Assembly (NCBI GenBank): GCA_009838625.1
Contig: VXRG01000067.1
Coordinates: 34,267-98,266, forward strand
DNA: 64,000 nucleotides
From: Caldilineaceae bacterium SB0664_bin_27
GTDB lineage: Bacteria; Chloroflexota; Anaerolineae; Caldilineales; Caldilineaceae
Direction: 5' to 3'
A program made the translations under genes and the position numbers. Of this stretch, positions 34,891-44,425 are shown piece after piece. Position 1 is the first letter of the stretch; each line of letters opens with the position of its first letter. The notes below the pieces were generated by a model that was not told the origin of the DNA, did not search any database, and saw nothing but the letters and a program-made list of their open reading frames with translations.

Positions 34891-35929
34891 AGCAATGAAG
34901 AATAGAGCCGACATTGCCGACCTTACCTTCGAGAGATCTGAAGACCAAGGAAACTTAAGGAGTGGTTGGCTTCAGATTCCTGGCTCTCCTTCAAGGGGGC
35001 GAAAAAGGTACTGCCCGTCGGACGAGGAATGTACTATTTCAGATTCCCACGCACTTGTGAGAAATCCTTACGCCAGATTTGAGCACTCGACAGGCTACCT
35101 TCGCAGCGAGACCGGCCTACCTGTATTCTATAGCCATTGGCGTCCCGGCCGGGAGGCGCGCGGCGTTGTCCTTGTCCTCCACGGGTTGGGCGAACACAGT
35201 GGTCGGTATCGCCATTTGGTTGGAGCTTTTCTTAAGGCCGGCTACACAGTTTACGCGCACGATCATCAAGGCTTTGGTCGGTCCGGTGGGCCGCGCTGCT
35301 ATGTCCAGGGCTTCCACGATTACCTGAGCGACATTTCGCAAGTCGTGTCTTTGGCACGGCAGCGCAGCCCGGGTCTCCCTTGTTGCCTCTACGGCCACTC
35401 CATGGGCGGACTAATCGGGCTTCAATACCTGATGGACGTTCCAGGTGCGTTCGATTTCTGCGTCATTGCCTCTCCCTCACTGCGGTCGCAGGATCTCTCG
35501 CCATTTAACCGGCTTCTCAAACGGATCCTGGAATCGGTTCACCGCGTCCGACCTCAGTTGACATTCCGCCAACGCGGCAGCCTGGACACTCTTTCTCGCG
35601 ACTGGGAAGAGGTGCAACTGGCTACGAGGGACTCGCTGGGAGTCCCGCTGCGCAGTGCACGCTGGGTCGTAGAATTCTTTGAAGCGATGCAGGAGGTGAG
35701 TGACCGAGCAGACGAGATTCGGCTTCCCATCCTGATGATGCAGGGACTGGCCGACGCCGTGGTCGTCCCGTCAGCCACACAGGAGTTCTTTGCCCACGTT
35801 GGTTCTACGGACAAAAGCCTTTGCCTATTTGAAGGCTATTACCACGAACTGCACAACGATCTGGGACGGGAGAAGCCCATTGGCGCTGCCCTGAACTGGC
35901 TCAATGCTCGCTGCCCTGCCATCGAATGA
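34850..35929 (+). CDS. Alpha/beta hydrolase, monoacylglycerol-lipase-like
   Basis: A 359-residue serine hydrolase. After a polar N-terminal stretch of about 85 residues, the hydrolase core has LVLHGLGEHSGRY (oxyanion region), AHDHQGFGRSGG, the nucleophile elbow GHSMGG, the acid in MQGLADAVV and the catalytic His in YYHELHND. The HGLGEHSGRY and GHSMGG patterns are typical of monoglyceride lipase/lysophospholipase enzymes. ATG at 34850 follows AAGGGTG; ATG at 34895 would drop part of the disordered leader. The polar N-terminus is not a signal peptide, so the enzyme is likely cytosolic. It overlaps the upstream gene. Confidence 0.85.
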   Translation: MEQPPTVKDRQPTEAMKNRADIADLTFERSEDQGNLRSGWLQIPGSPSRGRKRYCPSDEECTISDSHALVRNPYARFEHSTGYLRSETGLPVFYSHWRPGREARGVVLVLHGLGEHSGRYRHLVGAFLKAGYTVYAHDHQGFGRSGGPRCYVQGFHDYLSDISQVVSLARQRSPGLPCCLYGHSMGGLIGLQYLMDVPGAFDFCVIASPSLRSQDLSPFNRLLKRILESVHRVRPQLTFRQRGSLDTLSRDWEEVQLATRDSLGVPLRSARWVVEFFEAMQEVSDRADEIRLPILMMQGLADAVVVPSATQEFFAHVGSTDKSLCLFEGYYHELHNDLGREKPIGAALNWLNARCPAIE

Positions 35930-35953
35930 GCTCAGGTAGGAAAATGCATGTCC

Positions 35954-36886
35954 TCAACAGATTATCCCCTTCTTCGCCACGGGACCATGTGCAATCGGGT
36001 TTTCGCCAATCCAGCGTTCGTCTACCGGATCGGAGGCCAATTGATAGCGGGTGTCTGTTGAGAGCCTCAGTCGGTTGGTAAGGTTGTCCATGCTGGCGTG
36101 CATCGTATACATGCTGAAAACCAGCAGATCCCCGAGCTCGTAGTCAGTAGTGAGCCAGCGGCTGTCCAACTCCTCTCGTAGCGCAATTGCATCGTTGGCA
36201 TAGGTACCCGTGCCAGACCCCTGCCAGCGCTTCTCTCCCGTCTCAGTCTCGTGTGAGTCCGGTTCGTTTGTACAATAGACGTCGACGTCAGACTGCCCGT
36301 AGGTCTCTTTGATCTCTTCCTGGCGGTGGGAGTTTTCCAGAACCATCAAGCCACCCATCTGCCGGGGAATGTCGCCGAGCGGAGTCCAGCTAGTGTAAAG
36401 ATTCTTCGTTCCTCGACCCATGAAAACAATGTCATAGTGAGGGTTGGTGGCGGTTTCCGTGCCGGACGACTTTACGCGGCACCAGGTGAAGTCTAGAGGA
36501 CGAATCGGCCCGCCCAGGAACTGCTCATAGAACGCAATCATCGGCCCGCCGTAAAGCGTCTGACGCAGCGACTCATTGTTCTTGGAGAGCCCGACCATTT
36601 CCTGCGCCGAAACAGAGACCTCTCTCTTGGCAACGCCATCATTCAGAGGATAGTCCGTGTCAATGAAATCCTGATCAGCCAAGGCCTCCAGCATTGTCAG
36701 CCGTGCGGCCAACAACGTGTCTCGATTGAGCAGCCCAGGCAGGTAGAGATATCCGTCCTCCTCAAATCGACAGTTCAATTCTTTGAAATCTTTCTCTGCG
36801 TCCGCCGAAGAGCGCAATTCGCCCAGGCTATCGGAACCCGACCCAAGTGGTCTTCCGTGGACTGTGAGCACACTATCCTGAGTCAT
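35954..36886 (-). CDS. Phytanoyl-CoA dioxygenase (PhyH) family protein 2
   Basis: A 310-residue PhyH-type Fe(II)/2-oxoglutarate enzyme. The facial triad is His150 and Asp152 in NPHYDIVF and His263 in MHASMDN, with Arg272 in NRLRLS as a possible 2-oxoglutarate anchor. GYLYLPGLLNRDTL at the N-terminus and GGLMVLENSHRQ are family features. It is longer than the other copies between the two metal motifs (about 110 residues), holding a polar, aromatic insert. GGGAGGTG lies 5 bases before the ATG. It opens the long minus-strand catabolic region; the substrate is unknown. Confidence 0.85.
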   Translation of the reverse strand: MTQDSVLTVHGRPLGSGSDSLGELRSSADAEKDFKELNCRFEEDGYLYLPGLLNRDTLLAARLTMLEALADQDFIDTDYPLNDGVAKREVSVSAQEMVGLSKNNESLRQTLYGGPMIAFYEQFLGGPIRPLDFTWCRVKSSGTETATNPHYDIVFMGRGTKNLYTSWTPLGDIPRQMGGLMVLENSHRQEEIKETYGQSDVDVYCTNEPDSHETETGEKRWQGSGTGTYANDAIALREELDSRWLTTDYELGDLLVFSMYTMHASMDNLTNRLRLSTDTRYQLASDPVDERWIGENPIAHGPVAKKGIIC

Positions 36887-37186
36887 CTTTTCACCTCCCG
36901 CCCATATTCAAGAATCTTCCTCTTTATATTCGGCCTGGCAAGGCATCTTGCACTTTCCAACCTGTAACTCAAAGACCGATGACCACTTGTTCAGAAAAAC
37001 AGGCCTCTTGAGAGTGCATTCTGGCTGACTGCAACTCTCGTTCGAGTTACCGACTCTTCTTGTGAATTCAGCTGAAAGAATGTACTCCTCAAACTTTTCG
37101 GTTACTACTCAAGCGTCATGCAAGTTACTTGGCGGACTCCACGTGCAACAGTAGCGCAAGAGCAAGTCCGGATGAGCAGGAAATGC
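36887..37186. other. Gap between NHL-protein and PhyH genes
   Basis: About 300 bases. A TATAAA (-10-like, minus strand, near 36924-36929) lies upstream of the PhyH gene but without a good -35. No other feature was found. Confidence 0.4.
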
Positions 37187-38155
37187 TCAGGCTCTAGCGT
37201 ACTTCCTCAACACGCGCCAGTCCTTCGGTGTCGTCCCGTCCGGGTAAGAATGGGCAACCTCGCCCACGTACAAATCACCCCGTGAATCAAATGCGATATT
37301 GTGCGGGCTGAAATAGCGATTGGAACCGTATGGATCCTCCATCCCCCATTCGCTCAGAATCCCGCCGCTCAAATCTCGCACAGTGATACGGGCTGGTGGG
37401 TTGTCGAATTCAGGTTTCTTCGTCTCACCCATGAATATGCCGCCCACTTCGGCCAGATACATGTTGTTGTCGGAGTCAATGCACATGTCGCAGGGCCACC
37501 AAATATCATCCCACTGCCCGACGTGTTCACCCTGCGAGTTGAAGAGTTGCATTCGCCGGTTCTGACGGTCGGCCACATAAACGGTTCCGTCGCGGTCCAC
37601 GCAAACGTTGTGCGGCGTTACGAACTGGCCTGTGCCGGATCCCGGCTCACCCCACGAAAACAGCAGTTCGCCCTCAGCCGTGAACTTGTGTACACGGGCG
37701 TTGCCGTAACCATCCGAAATGTAAAGATCGCCATCCGGAGAAAGTGCTATTCCAGTTGGGTAGTTGAATGGCGGGCCGGCGCGTAGCACCTCCTTCTGGA
37801 CATCCCAGATGTATCCCGTATCCGCTGGACTGTCTGCCGTCTCAATCGACATGAGGAGTTCGCCTTCGGGGGTGAACCTGTTTACTGCATGACCCCAGTC
37901 GTCCACACAGTAGATAGAGTCGTCCGGACCGACGATAATGTCGTGCGCCCGTTTGATCAGCCCTTCGCCCCATGAACTCAGGTACCGCCCGTCGCGATCA
38001 AATACAATGATAGGGTGTTCACTTCGACAGAAAACATAGACCCTGTCTTGGGAGTCCACCGCCACGCCCGGCGCCTCAACGATATTCCAACCGTCAGGCA
38101 CCTCACCCCACCCATCTACTTCTTCATAAACAAACTGACCACTGCCCAGCTTCAT
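37187..38155 (-). CDS. NHL-repeat six-bladed beta-propeller protein
   Basis: A 322-residue propeller with at least five NHL-type repeats: APGVAVDSQDRVYVF, AHDIIVGPDDSIYCVDD, PTGIALSPDGDLYISDGYG, PHNVCVDRDGTVYVADRQN and PHNIAFDSRGDLYVGEV. Its order and sequence resemble the peptidylglycine alpha-hydroxyglycine amidating lyase-like group, yet the catalytic lyase residues cannot be confirmed by eye. No signal peptide, so it is probably cytosolic. AGGAAGGG lies 8 bases before the ATG. It is codirectional with the ThDP enzyme gene upstream, 115 bases apart; a lactonase or regulatory binding role is also possible. Confidence 0.8.
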   Translation of the reverse strand: MKLGSGQFVYEEVDGWGEVPDGWNIVEAPGVAVDSQDRVYVFCRSEHPIIVFDRDGRYLSSWGEGLIKRAHDIIVGPDDSIYCVDDWGHAVNRFTPEGELLMSIETADSPADTGYIWDVQKEVLRAGPPFNYPTGIALSPDGDLYISDGYGNARVHKFTAEGELLFSWGEPGSGTGQFVTPHNVCVDRDGTVYVADRQNRRMQLFNSQGEHVGQWDDIWWPCDMCIDSDNNMYLAEVGGIFMGETKKPEFDNPPARITVRDLSGGILSEWGMEDPYGSNRYFSPHNIAFDSRGDLYVGEVAHSYPDGTTPKDWRVLRKYARA

Positions 38156-38269
38156 CGTCTGTTCCCTTCCTACTGATGGATGTATAACCTTGCGGCCCCT
38201 CTATGAACAATACCCTTTTAAGCGGCGTTCACTGTGTCGCTAAGGATTTCAGTTCCAGAGCCCGCAGTC

Positions 38270-40018
38270 TCAACTGCGCGGTCTGGGCGGGATTTCATCC
38301 CTCTCCGGTTCAAACCACATCCCAGCAATGGGCGGTGGGACTGGATCGCGGGCGATTCGCATGTCAACGACGCAGGGTTTGCCACACTCCAAAGCGTGGC
38401 CGATTGCATCTTCAATCTCAGCATGACGGCTGACCGTCAACCCTTCTGCCCTGAGCGATCTTGCCAATGCTGCGTAATCCGCATTCTCATTGAACTCTGT
38501 GCCGATGACCCTCCCGCCATAGCTGGCCAACTGGCCCCCGCGAATGGCGCCAAGAGTCTGGTTGTTGAACACAACCCATATCACTGGCAGCCCCCACTCG
38601 ACTGCTGTGATCACCTCCTGGCAGACCATGAGGAATCCCCCATCGCCCGCTACGCTGACGGCCGGCAGGTCAGGCCTGGCCAGCTTTCCTCCTATGATGG
38701 AGGTAGGGCCAAACCCCATCGGCGTCCATCCACCGGGATAGAGCAATCGGCGCGGTGAATGGATGGGAAAAAAGGCCCCGAAATAGTGGTTGTGGTCGCC
38801 GGTATCCAGCGAAAGGAGAATGTCCTTTGGCAGGACGCGCCGCAGTTCCTCGACAACGCGCAACGGCTCCATTCCCTGTTGGTCACTCTCTTCGCTGGGA
38901 ATCTCCATGCGAAAGCCTGATTTGACTCTCTCAGTCAGCTCCAGATTCCCGGTTCTGAAAGGTGAGGCCTCTCTTGCCGGCAGCTCGCAAATTATCTCCT
39001 GTAGAGTTGCCTTGGCGTCGCCCAGAAGACCGACTTCCACCGGATAGGTCCGACCAATCTGGTTGGCATCTATATCGATCTGGACAAAGCGATTCTGCTC
39101 GACAAAAGGCATTCCTTCTGTCCACCAACAGGTCGAAAGATCGGAAAAACTGAAGCCCACCGCCAGCACGACATCGGCATGTTCCCGGATCATCTCATGA
39201 GCGTTCGGGTGGCCGAGCCAGCCCACGTTTCCCAAACTCAGCGGATGGTCTTCGGCCACTATCCCCTTGGCGGCGTATGATGTGGTTACTGGGGCCCCCA
39301 GCCTTTCTGCCAGCTCAAGAATCTCAGGACCTGCGTCGGCGAGGATCGCGCCGTATCCCGCAACAACTACGGGATTTGCAGCCTTGTGAAGGGCAACAGC
39401 CGCTCTCGAAACCGCTTGTCCATCGGCCCGTACTCGACGCGCGTGGCTGTAGCAGTGGGGATTGGGAATATCGTCAAATTCGTGGAATGCGGCCTGAAGA
39501 TCCCAGGGAATCTCAACTGCAACCGGCCCTGGATTGCCAGCCCTGGCGAGCGCGCACGCTTTGCGAATGGTCTCAGGAACCAGGTCAGCGTGCTGAACCT
39601 GCCAAACCTTCTTCACGACAGGTTGCAGGACCTGCACGAAGCTCTGGTCCGGCAGGCCGTAAAAGGGGCTGGTCTCCTGCAACTGGCCACGGCCGACCCA
39701 ACGCGAAATCACACCGCCAAATATGGCAACGACGGGACTTGACGCGGCTGCAGCCGAAGCCAGACCCATTACCATGTTCGCCGGCCCGGGTCCGACGGAG
39801 GCACAGCAGACGCCAATTTCACCGGAAATGCGGGCATAGCCGTCAGCTATGTGTGCAGCCGCCTGCTCATGGCGAGTTAACTTGAAGTCGATCTGAGCCG
39901 AATCGTAGATCGCGTCCAGTATGTTGGTGTTTCCGTGTCCGGGGTGGCCAAAGACATGCCTGACCCCTTCCAGTTCCAGTGCTTTAACCAGCGCCTCGGC
40001 GCAGCGCATTCGAGCCAT
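38270..40018 (-). CDS. Thiamine-diphosphate enzyme, acetolactate-synthase-like
   Basis: A 582-residue ThDP-dependent enzyme with the three-domain layout of acetolactate synthase, glyoxylate carboligase and benzoylformate decarboxylase. The N-terminal domain holds the catalytic Glu51 in LTRHEQAAAHIADGYAR. The central domain begins ANPVVVAGYGAIL. The C-terminal ThDP motif runs from GDGGFLM to FNNQTLG, with the usual GDG-(about 26)-NN spacing. No paired small subunit or branched-chain amino-acid gene is near, so anabolic IlvB is unlikely; a catabolic 2-keto-acid decarboxylase or carboligase fits the setting. Start ATG 40018 or 40009. Confidence 0.88.
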   Translation of the reverse strand: MARMRCAEALVKALELEGVRHVFGHPGHGNTNILDAIYDSAQIDFKLTRHEQAAAHIADGYARISGEIGVCCASVGPGPANMVMGLASAAAASSPVVAIFGGVISRWVGRGQLQETSPFYGLPDQSFVQVLQPVVKKVWQVQHADLVPETIRKACALARAGNPGPVAVEIPWDLQAAFHEFDDIPNPHCYSHARRVRADGQAVSRAAVALHKAANPVVVAGYGAILADAGPEILELAERLGAPVTTSYAAKGIVAEDHPLSLGNVGWLGHPNAHEMIREHADVVLAVGFSFSDLSTCWWTEGMPFVEQNRFVQIDIDANQIGRTYPVEVGLLGDAKATLQEIICELPAREASPFRTGNLELTERVKSGFRMEIPSEESDQQGMEPLRVVEELRRVLPKDILLSLDTGDHNHYFGAFFPIHSPRRLLYPGGWTPMGFGPTSIIGGKLARPDLPAVSVAGDGGFLMVCQEVITAVEWGLPVIWVVFNNQTLGAIRGGQLASYGGRVIGTEFNENADYAALARSLRAEGLTVSRHAEIEDAIGHALECGKPCVVDMRIARDPVPPPIAGMWFEPERDEIPPRPRS

Positions 40019-40117
40019 TAAGTGTGTACCCTGCCAGCTTCTGTAATCCTCTGTCCCGATTTACCGGTCGGACGTCAGCTTATCCTCACCACCCCTTTCG
40101 CCAGGAATTGAACCAAA

Positions 40118-40948
40118 TCAATGTGCTTCGGGAACGCCGTAGGGGCTATCCAGGTATTTGCCAACGTGTTCGTTCAAAGGCCAGCCCTGACCTCCTAACA
40201 GCGCGAAAGCATCCGATTTACCGTGCAGCCAGAAAAACATTTCGGCAGCGTCGTTGCAGTCGCGAAACTGCTCCCGGTATGTTGGGTCCTCCAACTTGTA
40301 GTTCGCAGTTGCAAGGTCGAAGTCAGGCTCCCGGATCCAATCCCGGTGGGGAGCCTCTGTGCGCCAGTAGTTGTACTTGAGCAAGTTGCGAAGTCCCGTG
40401 CCACTGGCTGCAGAACGACGATGCCAGATCGAATAGACGGTGAGGAAGATGGTCCCTGCTGGGGCAGCCGCTCGGTAGGCGCCGCGGATTCCACCATAGT
40501 GGCCCATCCTTTTGGACAAGGAAAAAAGGAAATGTGAGCCTGGAAGAAGCTCAGTAGGCCCAAGATCGAGCGAGCAGTCTTCCGGATAGTAGAAGACCTG
40601 CAGATAATTCAGAGCCGGACCATGTTTGGAATTGCCATCCCTGTGCCAATTCTGGGCTGGCGAGGGACAGTTTACCCTGTGGTTGCTCATTATGATCGGC
40701 AAACCGAAATTCTGACCCAGCAGGCATCGGACGGCACCGGCAGCCTGATCATTCAGAATCACGTTGTCGACAAACCAGTCCTCATCCAGTATCTCCGACG
40801 GCTCATGAGACGAATATCGATTCAGAAACTCGACTGTGCGCAGGTTTATGTCGTCTGGTACGACTCCTTCCAGCACCAGAAAGCCTTGCTTGCAGAAATC
40901 GAGTACTTGGGTGTCCCTCAGTCCCGGACGGCAAGAGTGCGTTCTCAT
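40118..40948 (-). CDS. Phytanoyl-CoA dioxygenase (PhyH) family protein 3
   Basis: A 276-residue PhyH-family protein. The facial triad is His102 and Asp104 in NWHRDGNS and His176 in SIWHRRSA; Arg187 may bind 2-oxoglutarate. LGPTELLPGSHFLF is the characteristic strand. The His-Arg-Asp version of the HxD motif is less usual than HTD but keeps both ligands. AGGAG lies 9 bases before the ATG. The gene is near the ThDP enzyme and PhyH 4, all on the minus strand. Substrate unknown. Confidence 0.82.
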   Translation of the reverse strand: MRTHSCRPGLRDTQVLDFCKQGFLVLEGVVPDDINLRTVEFLNRYSSHEPSEILDEDWFVDNVILNDQAAGAVRCLLGQNFGLPIIMSNHRVNCPSPAQNWHRDGNSKHGPALNYLQVFYYPEDCSLDLGPTELLPGSHFLFSLSKRMGHYGGIRGAYRAAAPAGTIFLTVYSIWHRRSAASGTGLRNLLKYNYWRTEAPHRDWIREPDFDLATANYKLEDPTYREQFRDCNDAAEMFFWLHGKSDAFALLGGQGWPLNEHVGKYLDSPYGVPEAH

Positions 40949-41080
40949 AATGGATTATCTCCTTGCAACTGTTCCGATTGCAGACATCCCTTTGGTCAAC
41001 AATTACAGTGAACTGAGCCACTGTTGTGAAAGTGATTCGAAGACAGGCTTCGAATGAGTATCGGCCAGTTCGGCCCCACT

Positions 41081-41839
41081 TCAGCGTCTTTCATAAATCT
41101 CTTCCCGCTCTCTCGCAACCCGATTTCGTGTTAGCTTCTGCAGTTCCGGGGGCATGCGCTCAAACGTCTCGGGCCATATAGGCTGATGACCGCCTTCACG
41201 CGCCAGGTTCCACCACGGCGGGTAATATGCAATGTTCAGTGCCATTCTATGCTGAGTTGCCGTCGTGTTGGCGCCGTTGGCATGCCACACGCCTCCATGC
41301 CACAGGAAGACAGAGCCGCGACGGCCCGTGATCGGCAGCAGGCGCCTGTCGTCTGCCTTCATGCCCCGCGGCGGCCGGCGGCGCAGTCGGTGGCTGGTAG
41401 GCATGATGCGCGTGGCCCCGATCTCTTCTGTGAAGTCGGTCATCATCCAGATGGAATTGATCATCCAAGGTGTGTCCGGCAGAAGCTCCGGTAGGTCCTG
41501 CGCCGAGTCAGTGTGCACGCCGCCGGCCGGAGCCCCCGGCTTGACCCACTTCGAACACGCCTCGGCCAGTCGAATGTCTTCACCGAGGAAGTGCTTGACC
41601 ACAGCGAGTACATCGGGATGGGCTGCGCAGGCCCAACTGGAACGGTCCAGATTCAAAAGGCCGAACAGCGTCTGGTAAAGATCTTCGTTCGGGTCTTGAA
41701 AGTAGGCGCGATTATCGGGATCTTCGTGTAATGCAAAAAATCTCTTCGCCATACTGTCGGCCAGTTCTGCCGGAATCGCCTCTTCCAATAGGCAGTACCC
41801 GAAAAGATCCAGATGGTCAATTGCCTCTTGTACGCTCAC
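41081..41839 (-). CDS. Phytanoyl-CoA dioxygenase (PhyH) family protein 4
   Basis: A 252-residue PhyH enzyme with complete triad: His109 and Asp111 in GVHTDSAQD, His186 in GVWHANGANTT, and Arg198 in QHRMALN. GATRIMPTSHRLRRRPP is the family strand. Start is GTG at 41839 with GGAAGG a few bases upstream. A 120-residue gene ends 30 bases upstream, suggesting cotranscription. Low similarity to the other three copies by eye suggests independent acquisition or old divergence rather than recent tandem duplication. Confidence 0.87.
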   Translation of the reverse strand: MSVQEAIDHLDLFGYCLLEEAIPAELADSMAKRFFALHEDPDNRAYFQDPNEDLYQTLFGLLNLDRSSWACAAHPDVLAVVKHFLGEDIRLAEACSKWVKPGAPAGGVHTDSAQDLPELLPDTPWMINSIWMMTDFTEEIGATRIMPTSHRLRRRPPRGMKADDRRLLPITGRRGSVFLWHGGVWHANGANTTATQHRMALNIAYYPPWWNLAREGGHQPIWPETFERMPPELQKLTRNRVAREREEIYERR

Positions 41840-41869
41840 GGTTTCCTTCCTCTTCTACTGACTACTGAC

Positions 41870-42232
41870 TCACCTCTCCAGTATAAACTCGCAACCCAGT
41901 CCATACGATCTCGTCTCATCCAGCAACAGCGCCAGGTTGGGAAACTGTACTACCCGCCACCCGTCACGAATGGCCTCCAAAACCGTCTGGTAAGGCCAGC
42001 CCTCCGGCTCGGGGATCTCGTCGGCAATCTCACCGTTCTCCATCAACAACATGCCCTGCACCTGGCTGGATAGGGAAGTGCTGACTGCTTGCAGGTAGAG
42101 AATGTCCTGGCACTTTGCATCGTTTCTTCGGGCTGCTTCCAAGGCCGCACGCAGCATGTCTTCGCTAAGGGCACCTTCCTGGTAGGCTTCTAAACAATGT
42201 TCAAGCTGCTGCTCGAGTCTGTTCCCGGTCAT
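41870..42232 (-). CDS. Hypothetical 120-residue protein
   Basis: A soluble, mostly helical protein, beginning MTGNRLEQQLEHCLEAYQEG and containing ALEAARRNDAKCQDILYL, then PEGWPYQTVLEAIRDGWRVVQFPNLALL. The last part looks like a small alpha/beta module. No family was recognised. AGGTGG lies 4 bases before the ATG. It sits 30 bases upstream of PhyH 4 and about 85 bases downstream of the amidohydrolase gene, all codirectional, so it is probably part of the same transcript. Confidence 0.6.
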   Translation of the reverse strand: MTGNRLEQQLEHCLEAYQEGALSEDMLRAALEAARRNDAKCQDILYLQAVSTSLSSQVQGMLLMENGEIADEIPEPEGWPYQTVLEAIRDGWRVVQFPNLALLLDETRSYGLGCEFILER

Positions 42233-42316
42233 CGGCCACCTGTCCTTTCGATTGAGAGCTGCCAGTGGACTACGCTAAAACCTTCTCATGCGCCAGATAC
42301 CCGAGGTGGACTTTTT

Positions 42317-43237
42317 TCATCCATAAATTTGAAGAGCAGTCTCTCCCAATACCTGCGCCTGTTCGCCGGGAGAGAGGAAAGCTGTGTGGCTCTTTGCCAG
42401 TAGGACGTACTGATTATAGGTTGCATGCAGCAAGGTCCCCGGCTGATCGGTACCCCACATTACTTTGTGTGCACCGATTCGCTCAATCGCCAACCGGAGG
42501 TAACGTTCTGCGCTTGGGAATGGGTAGCCCTCGTCCTGGACAAATGCGATAAGTGAAGCGCAGTCGAACCAGACATTGGACAGCAAGCCCAGGTCGACTT
42601 GTTCCTCCCAAAGCCTCCACAAATTGGGCTCCAATTCCGCTTCAGGCCTTGGCTGACCCAGATGGGCGATTACAACTGTCAGCCCAGGTTGGCGGACTGC
42701 GATGGAGCGAACTGCCTCAGTTTGATAGGAGCGGCTGCCGATCCCGCCTAAGTCGAGAACCAATACGAGGCTGCGACGCTCAAGCTCTTGCCATAGCCAG
42801 TCAAGCTCGGGGGCGCCTAGCTGGGCCTCGGGATGGATGCCGCACAGACCCGAGGGGACAGAGCATTCCATCTTGACCGCGCAAAAGCCTGGCGAGGCAA
42901 GCGTCGACTCAAATGTCTGGCGGCTGTCGGCCAACCAGGGATCGAAGTAGGCGGCACCTGACAATCTGTCCGAATATCGCCGCAGAGCTTCCAGCGCGTA
43001 CTGGTTGCATTCGCCGTACAGAGGGCCCTGCAACAGGACCGCCTTTTCCACCCCTCCCCAGTCCAAGTTGGCCAGTAGTTGCTCCGGCGAAAAAGCCAGC
43101 CCGTCACCCATGGGCGGAGTAATCTGAATCTCTCCACCACCAATCAAGGCACGCCCATAGCCGGTACCCCTTGTCGGCCCTGCGCCATTCTGGCCATGGA
43201 TCCGAGGAAACACGTGGCTATGGGCGTCAACGATCAT
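42317..43237 (-). CDS. Amidohydrolase family protein (TIM-barrel, PF04909)
   Basis: A 306-residue metal-dependent hydrolase or decarboxylase. The N-terminal metal motif is DAHSHVFP; a His in VVIAHLGQP and the Asp in MWGTDQPG complete the usual set of the amidohydrolase_2 family, which includes ACMSD, 4-oxalomesaconate hydratase and sugar-lactone hydrolases. ATG at 43237, which begins MIVDAHSHV, is preferred to ATG at 43261. It precedes the zinc alcohol dehydrogenase gene in reverse order and is codirectional, suggesting a role in ring or lactone opening, but the substrate is not determinable. Confidence 0.82.
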   Translation of the reverse strand: MIVDAHSHVFPRIHGQNGAGPTRGTGYGRALIGGGEIQITPPMGDGLAFSPEQLLANLDWGGVEKAVLLQGPLYGECNQYALEALRRYSDRLSGAAYFDPWLADSRQTFESTLASPGFCAVKMECSVPSGLCGIHPEAQLGAPELDWLWQELERRSLVLVLDLGGIGSRSYQTEAVRSIAVRQPGLTVVIAHLGQPRPEAELEPNLWRLWEEQVDLGLLSNVWFDCASLIAFVQDEGYPFPSAERYLRLAIERIGAHKVMWGTDQPGTLLHATYNQYVLLAKSHTAFLSPGEQAQVLGETALQIYG

Positions 43238-43309
43238 TGTGTATTCCCATAATTGCGACACGCCCGCAGAACTTCAGGTCACGCGGGTAGACTCGCCCAA
43301 GCTGCCGCT

Positions 43310-44359
43310 CTATATCGTCTCCACGGCTTGCCGTCCCGAAGGTGTCAAGAGCACAATTCGCCCCAAGTTGTCGCCGGAACGCAGGACTGCCAGCGCTTCA
43401 TTTGCGTTTTCCATGGGGAAAGTCTGGGTTACGATCGAGCGGATCTTCCCCGAGGCCATCAGTTGGGATACTTCGATCAGATCCTGCTTGCGCCCCGCAC
43501 GCGTGCCGATGATTTCCAGTTCGTTCTGGGCCAGGTACTTTCCTTCAACCGGGTAGTGGTCCGGTGTGTAACCGACGATGACCAGCCGCCCACCATTCCG
43601 CAGCGATTCAACTCCAGCCTCCATGGTCACCGTCTGCCCAACGATGTCTATCACACAGTCAACGCCGAGTCCGTCTGTGAGATCTCGAACCGCAGCGGGC
43701 AATTTGTCGTCGCCCGGGTCAAGCAGTTCATCCGCGCCCAGCTGGCGGGCCCACTCCCTTTTCGACTCTGAAAGTTCTACCGCGAAGACCTTCGCGCCTG
43801 CCGCCTTTGCCAGTTGGACGGCAATTGATCCGACTCCGCCAACTCCCACAACCAACACCGTCTCTCCCAGACGGAGCCTGGCGCGGTCGATGGCGTGGTA
43901 GGCTGTCATGCCCGCATCGCAACAGACCGCGCTGTCGGGCCATGAGATACTTTCCGGTGCATGAACGAGCTGACGGCCCGGGACGGTTACATATTCGGCA
44001 TAACCGCCGTGCCGGTCCTTGGCGCCCAGGACGCCCCCCATATTCACACAGATCTGTTCCCGAAACGACCGGCAGGGGAGGCAGTTTCCACACGTAGTGA
44101 AGTTGTAGACAATGACCCGGTCGCCTTCTTCGTAACCGGTCACTCGGTATCCCACTTCCGTGACAACTCCCGCAACTTCATGCCCCATAATGAACGGCAA
44201 GTCTGGCGTGTATCCAAATCCGTCCAAAAGCTTCAGGTCTGTGCCATCGATTCCGCATGCCATGACCTGAACGAGCACCTCATCCGGTTCGGGGCTGGGC
44301 GTAGTGATTTCCTGCCACTCCAAGGGCTGTTTGAATGCGCGCAGTATGGCCGCTTTCAC
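43310..44359 (-). CDS. Zinc-dependent medium-chain alcohol dehydrogenase
   Basis: A 349-residue MDR. The catalytic zinc site has Cys35 in ACGIDGTD and His60-Glu61 in GHEVAGVV; the structural zinc site has Cys90, Cys93, Cys96 and Cys104. The Rossmann loop is VGVGGVGSIAVQLAKAAG. These are the hallmarks of zinc alcohol/sorbitol/threonine dehydrogenases; the sequence context (sugar isomerase next door) favours a polyol or hydroxyacid substrate. Start is GTG at 44359, preceded by a perfect AGGAGG at 7 bases. It is 66 bases after the isomerase gene on the same strand. Confidence 0.9.
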   Translation of the reverse strand: MKAAILRAFKQPLEWQEITTPSPEPDEVLVQVMACGIDGTDLKLLDGFGYTPDLPFIMGHEVAGVVTEVGYRVTGYEEGDRVIVYNFTTCGNCLPCRSFREQICVNMGGVLGAKDRHGGYAEYVTVPGRQLVHAPESISWPDSAVCCDAGMTAYHAIDRARLRLGETVLVVGVGGVGSIAVQLAKAAGAKVFAVELSESKREWARQLGADELLDPGDDKLPAAVRDLTDGLGVDCVIDIVGQTVTMEAGVESLRNGGRLVIVGYTPDHYPVEGKYLAQNELEIIGTRAGRKQDLIEVSQLMASGKIRSIVTQTFPMENANEALAVLRSGDNLGRIVLLTPSGRQAVETI

Positions 44360-44425
44360 AGGGAAGCCTCCTGAATAGTCCGTTGTAACAAGAAGCGGCT
44401 CATTGCCACGGGCCTTTGTCTGCCC

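Noticed and set aside
38270..40018. Calling the ThDP enzyme a biosynthetic acetolactate synthase
   Set aside because: No regulatory subunit or branched-chain amino-acid genes are near, and the setting is catabolic.
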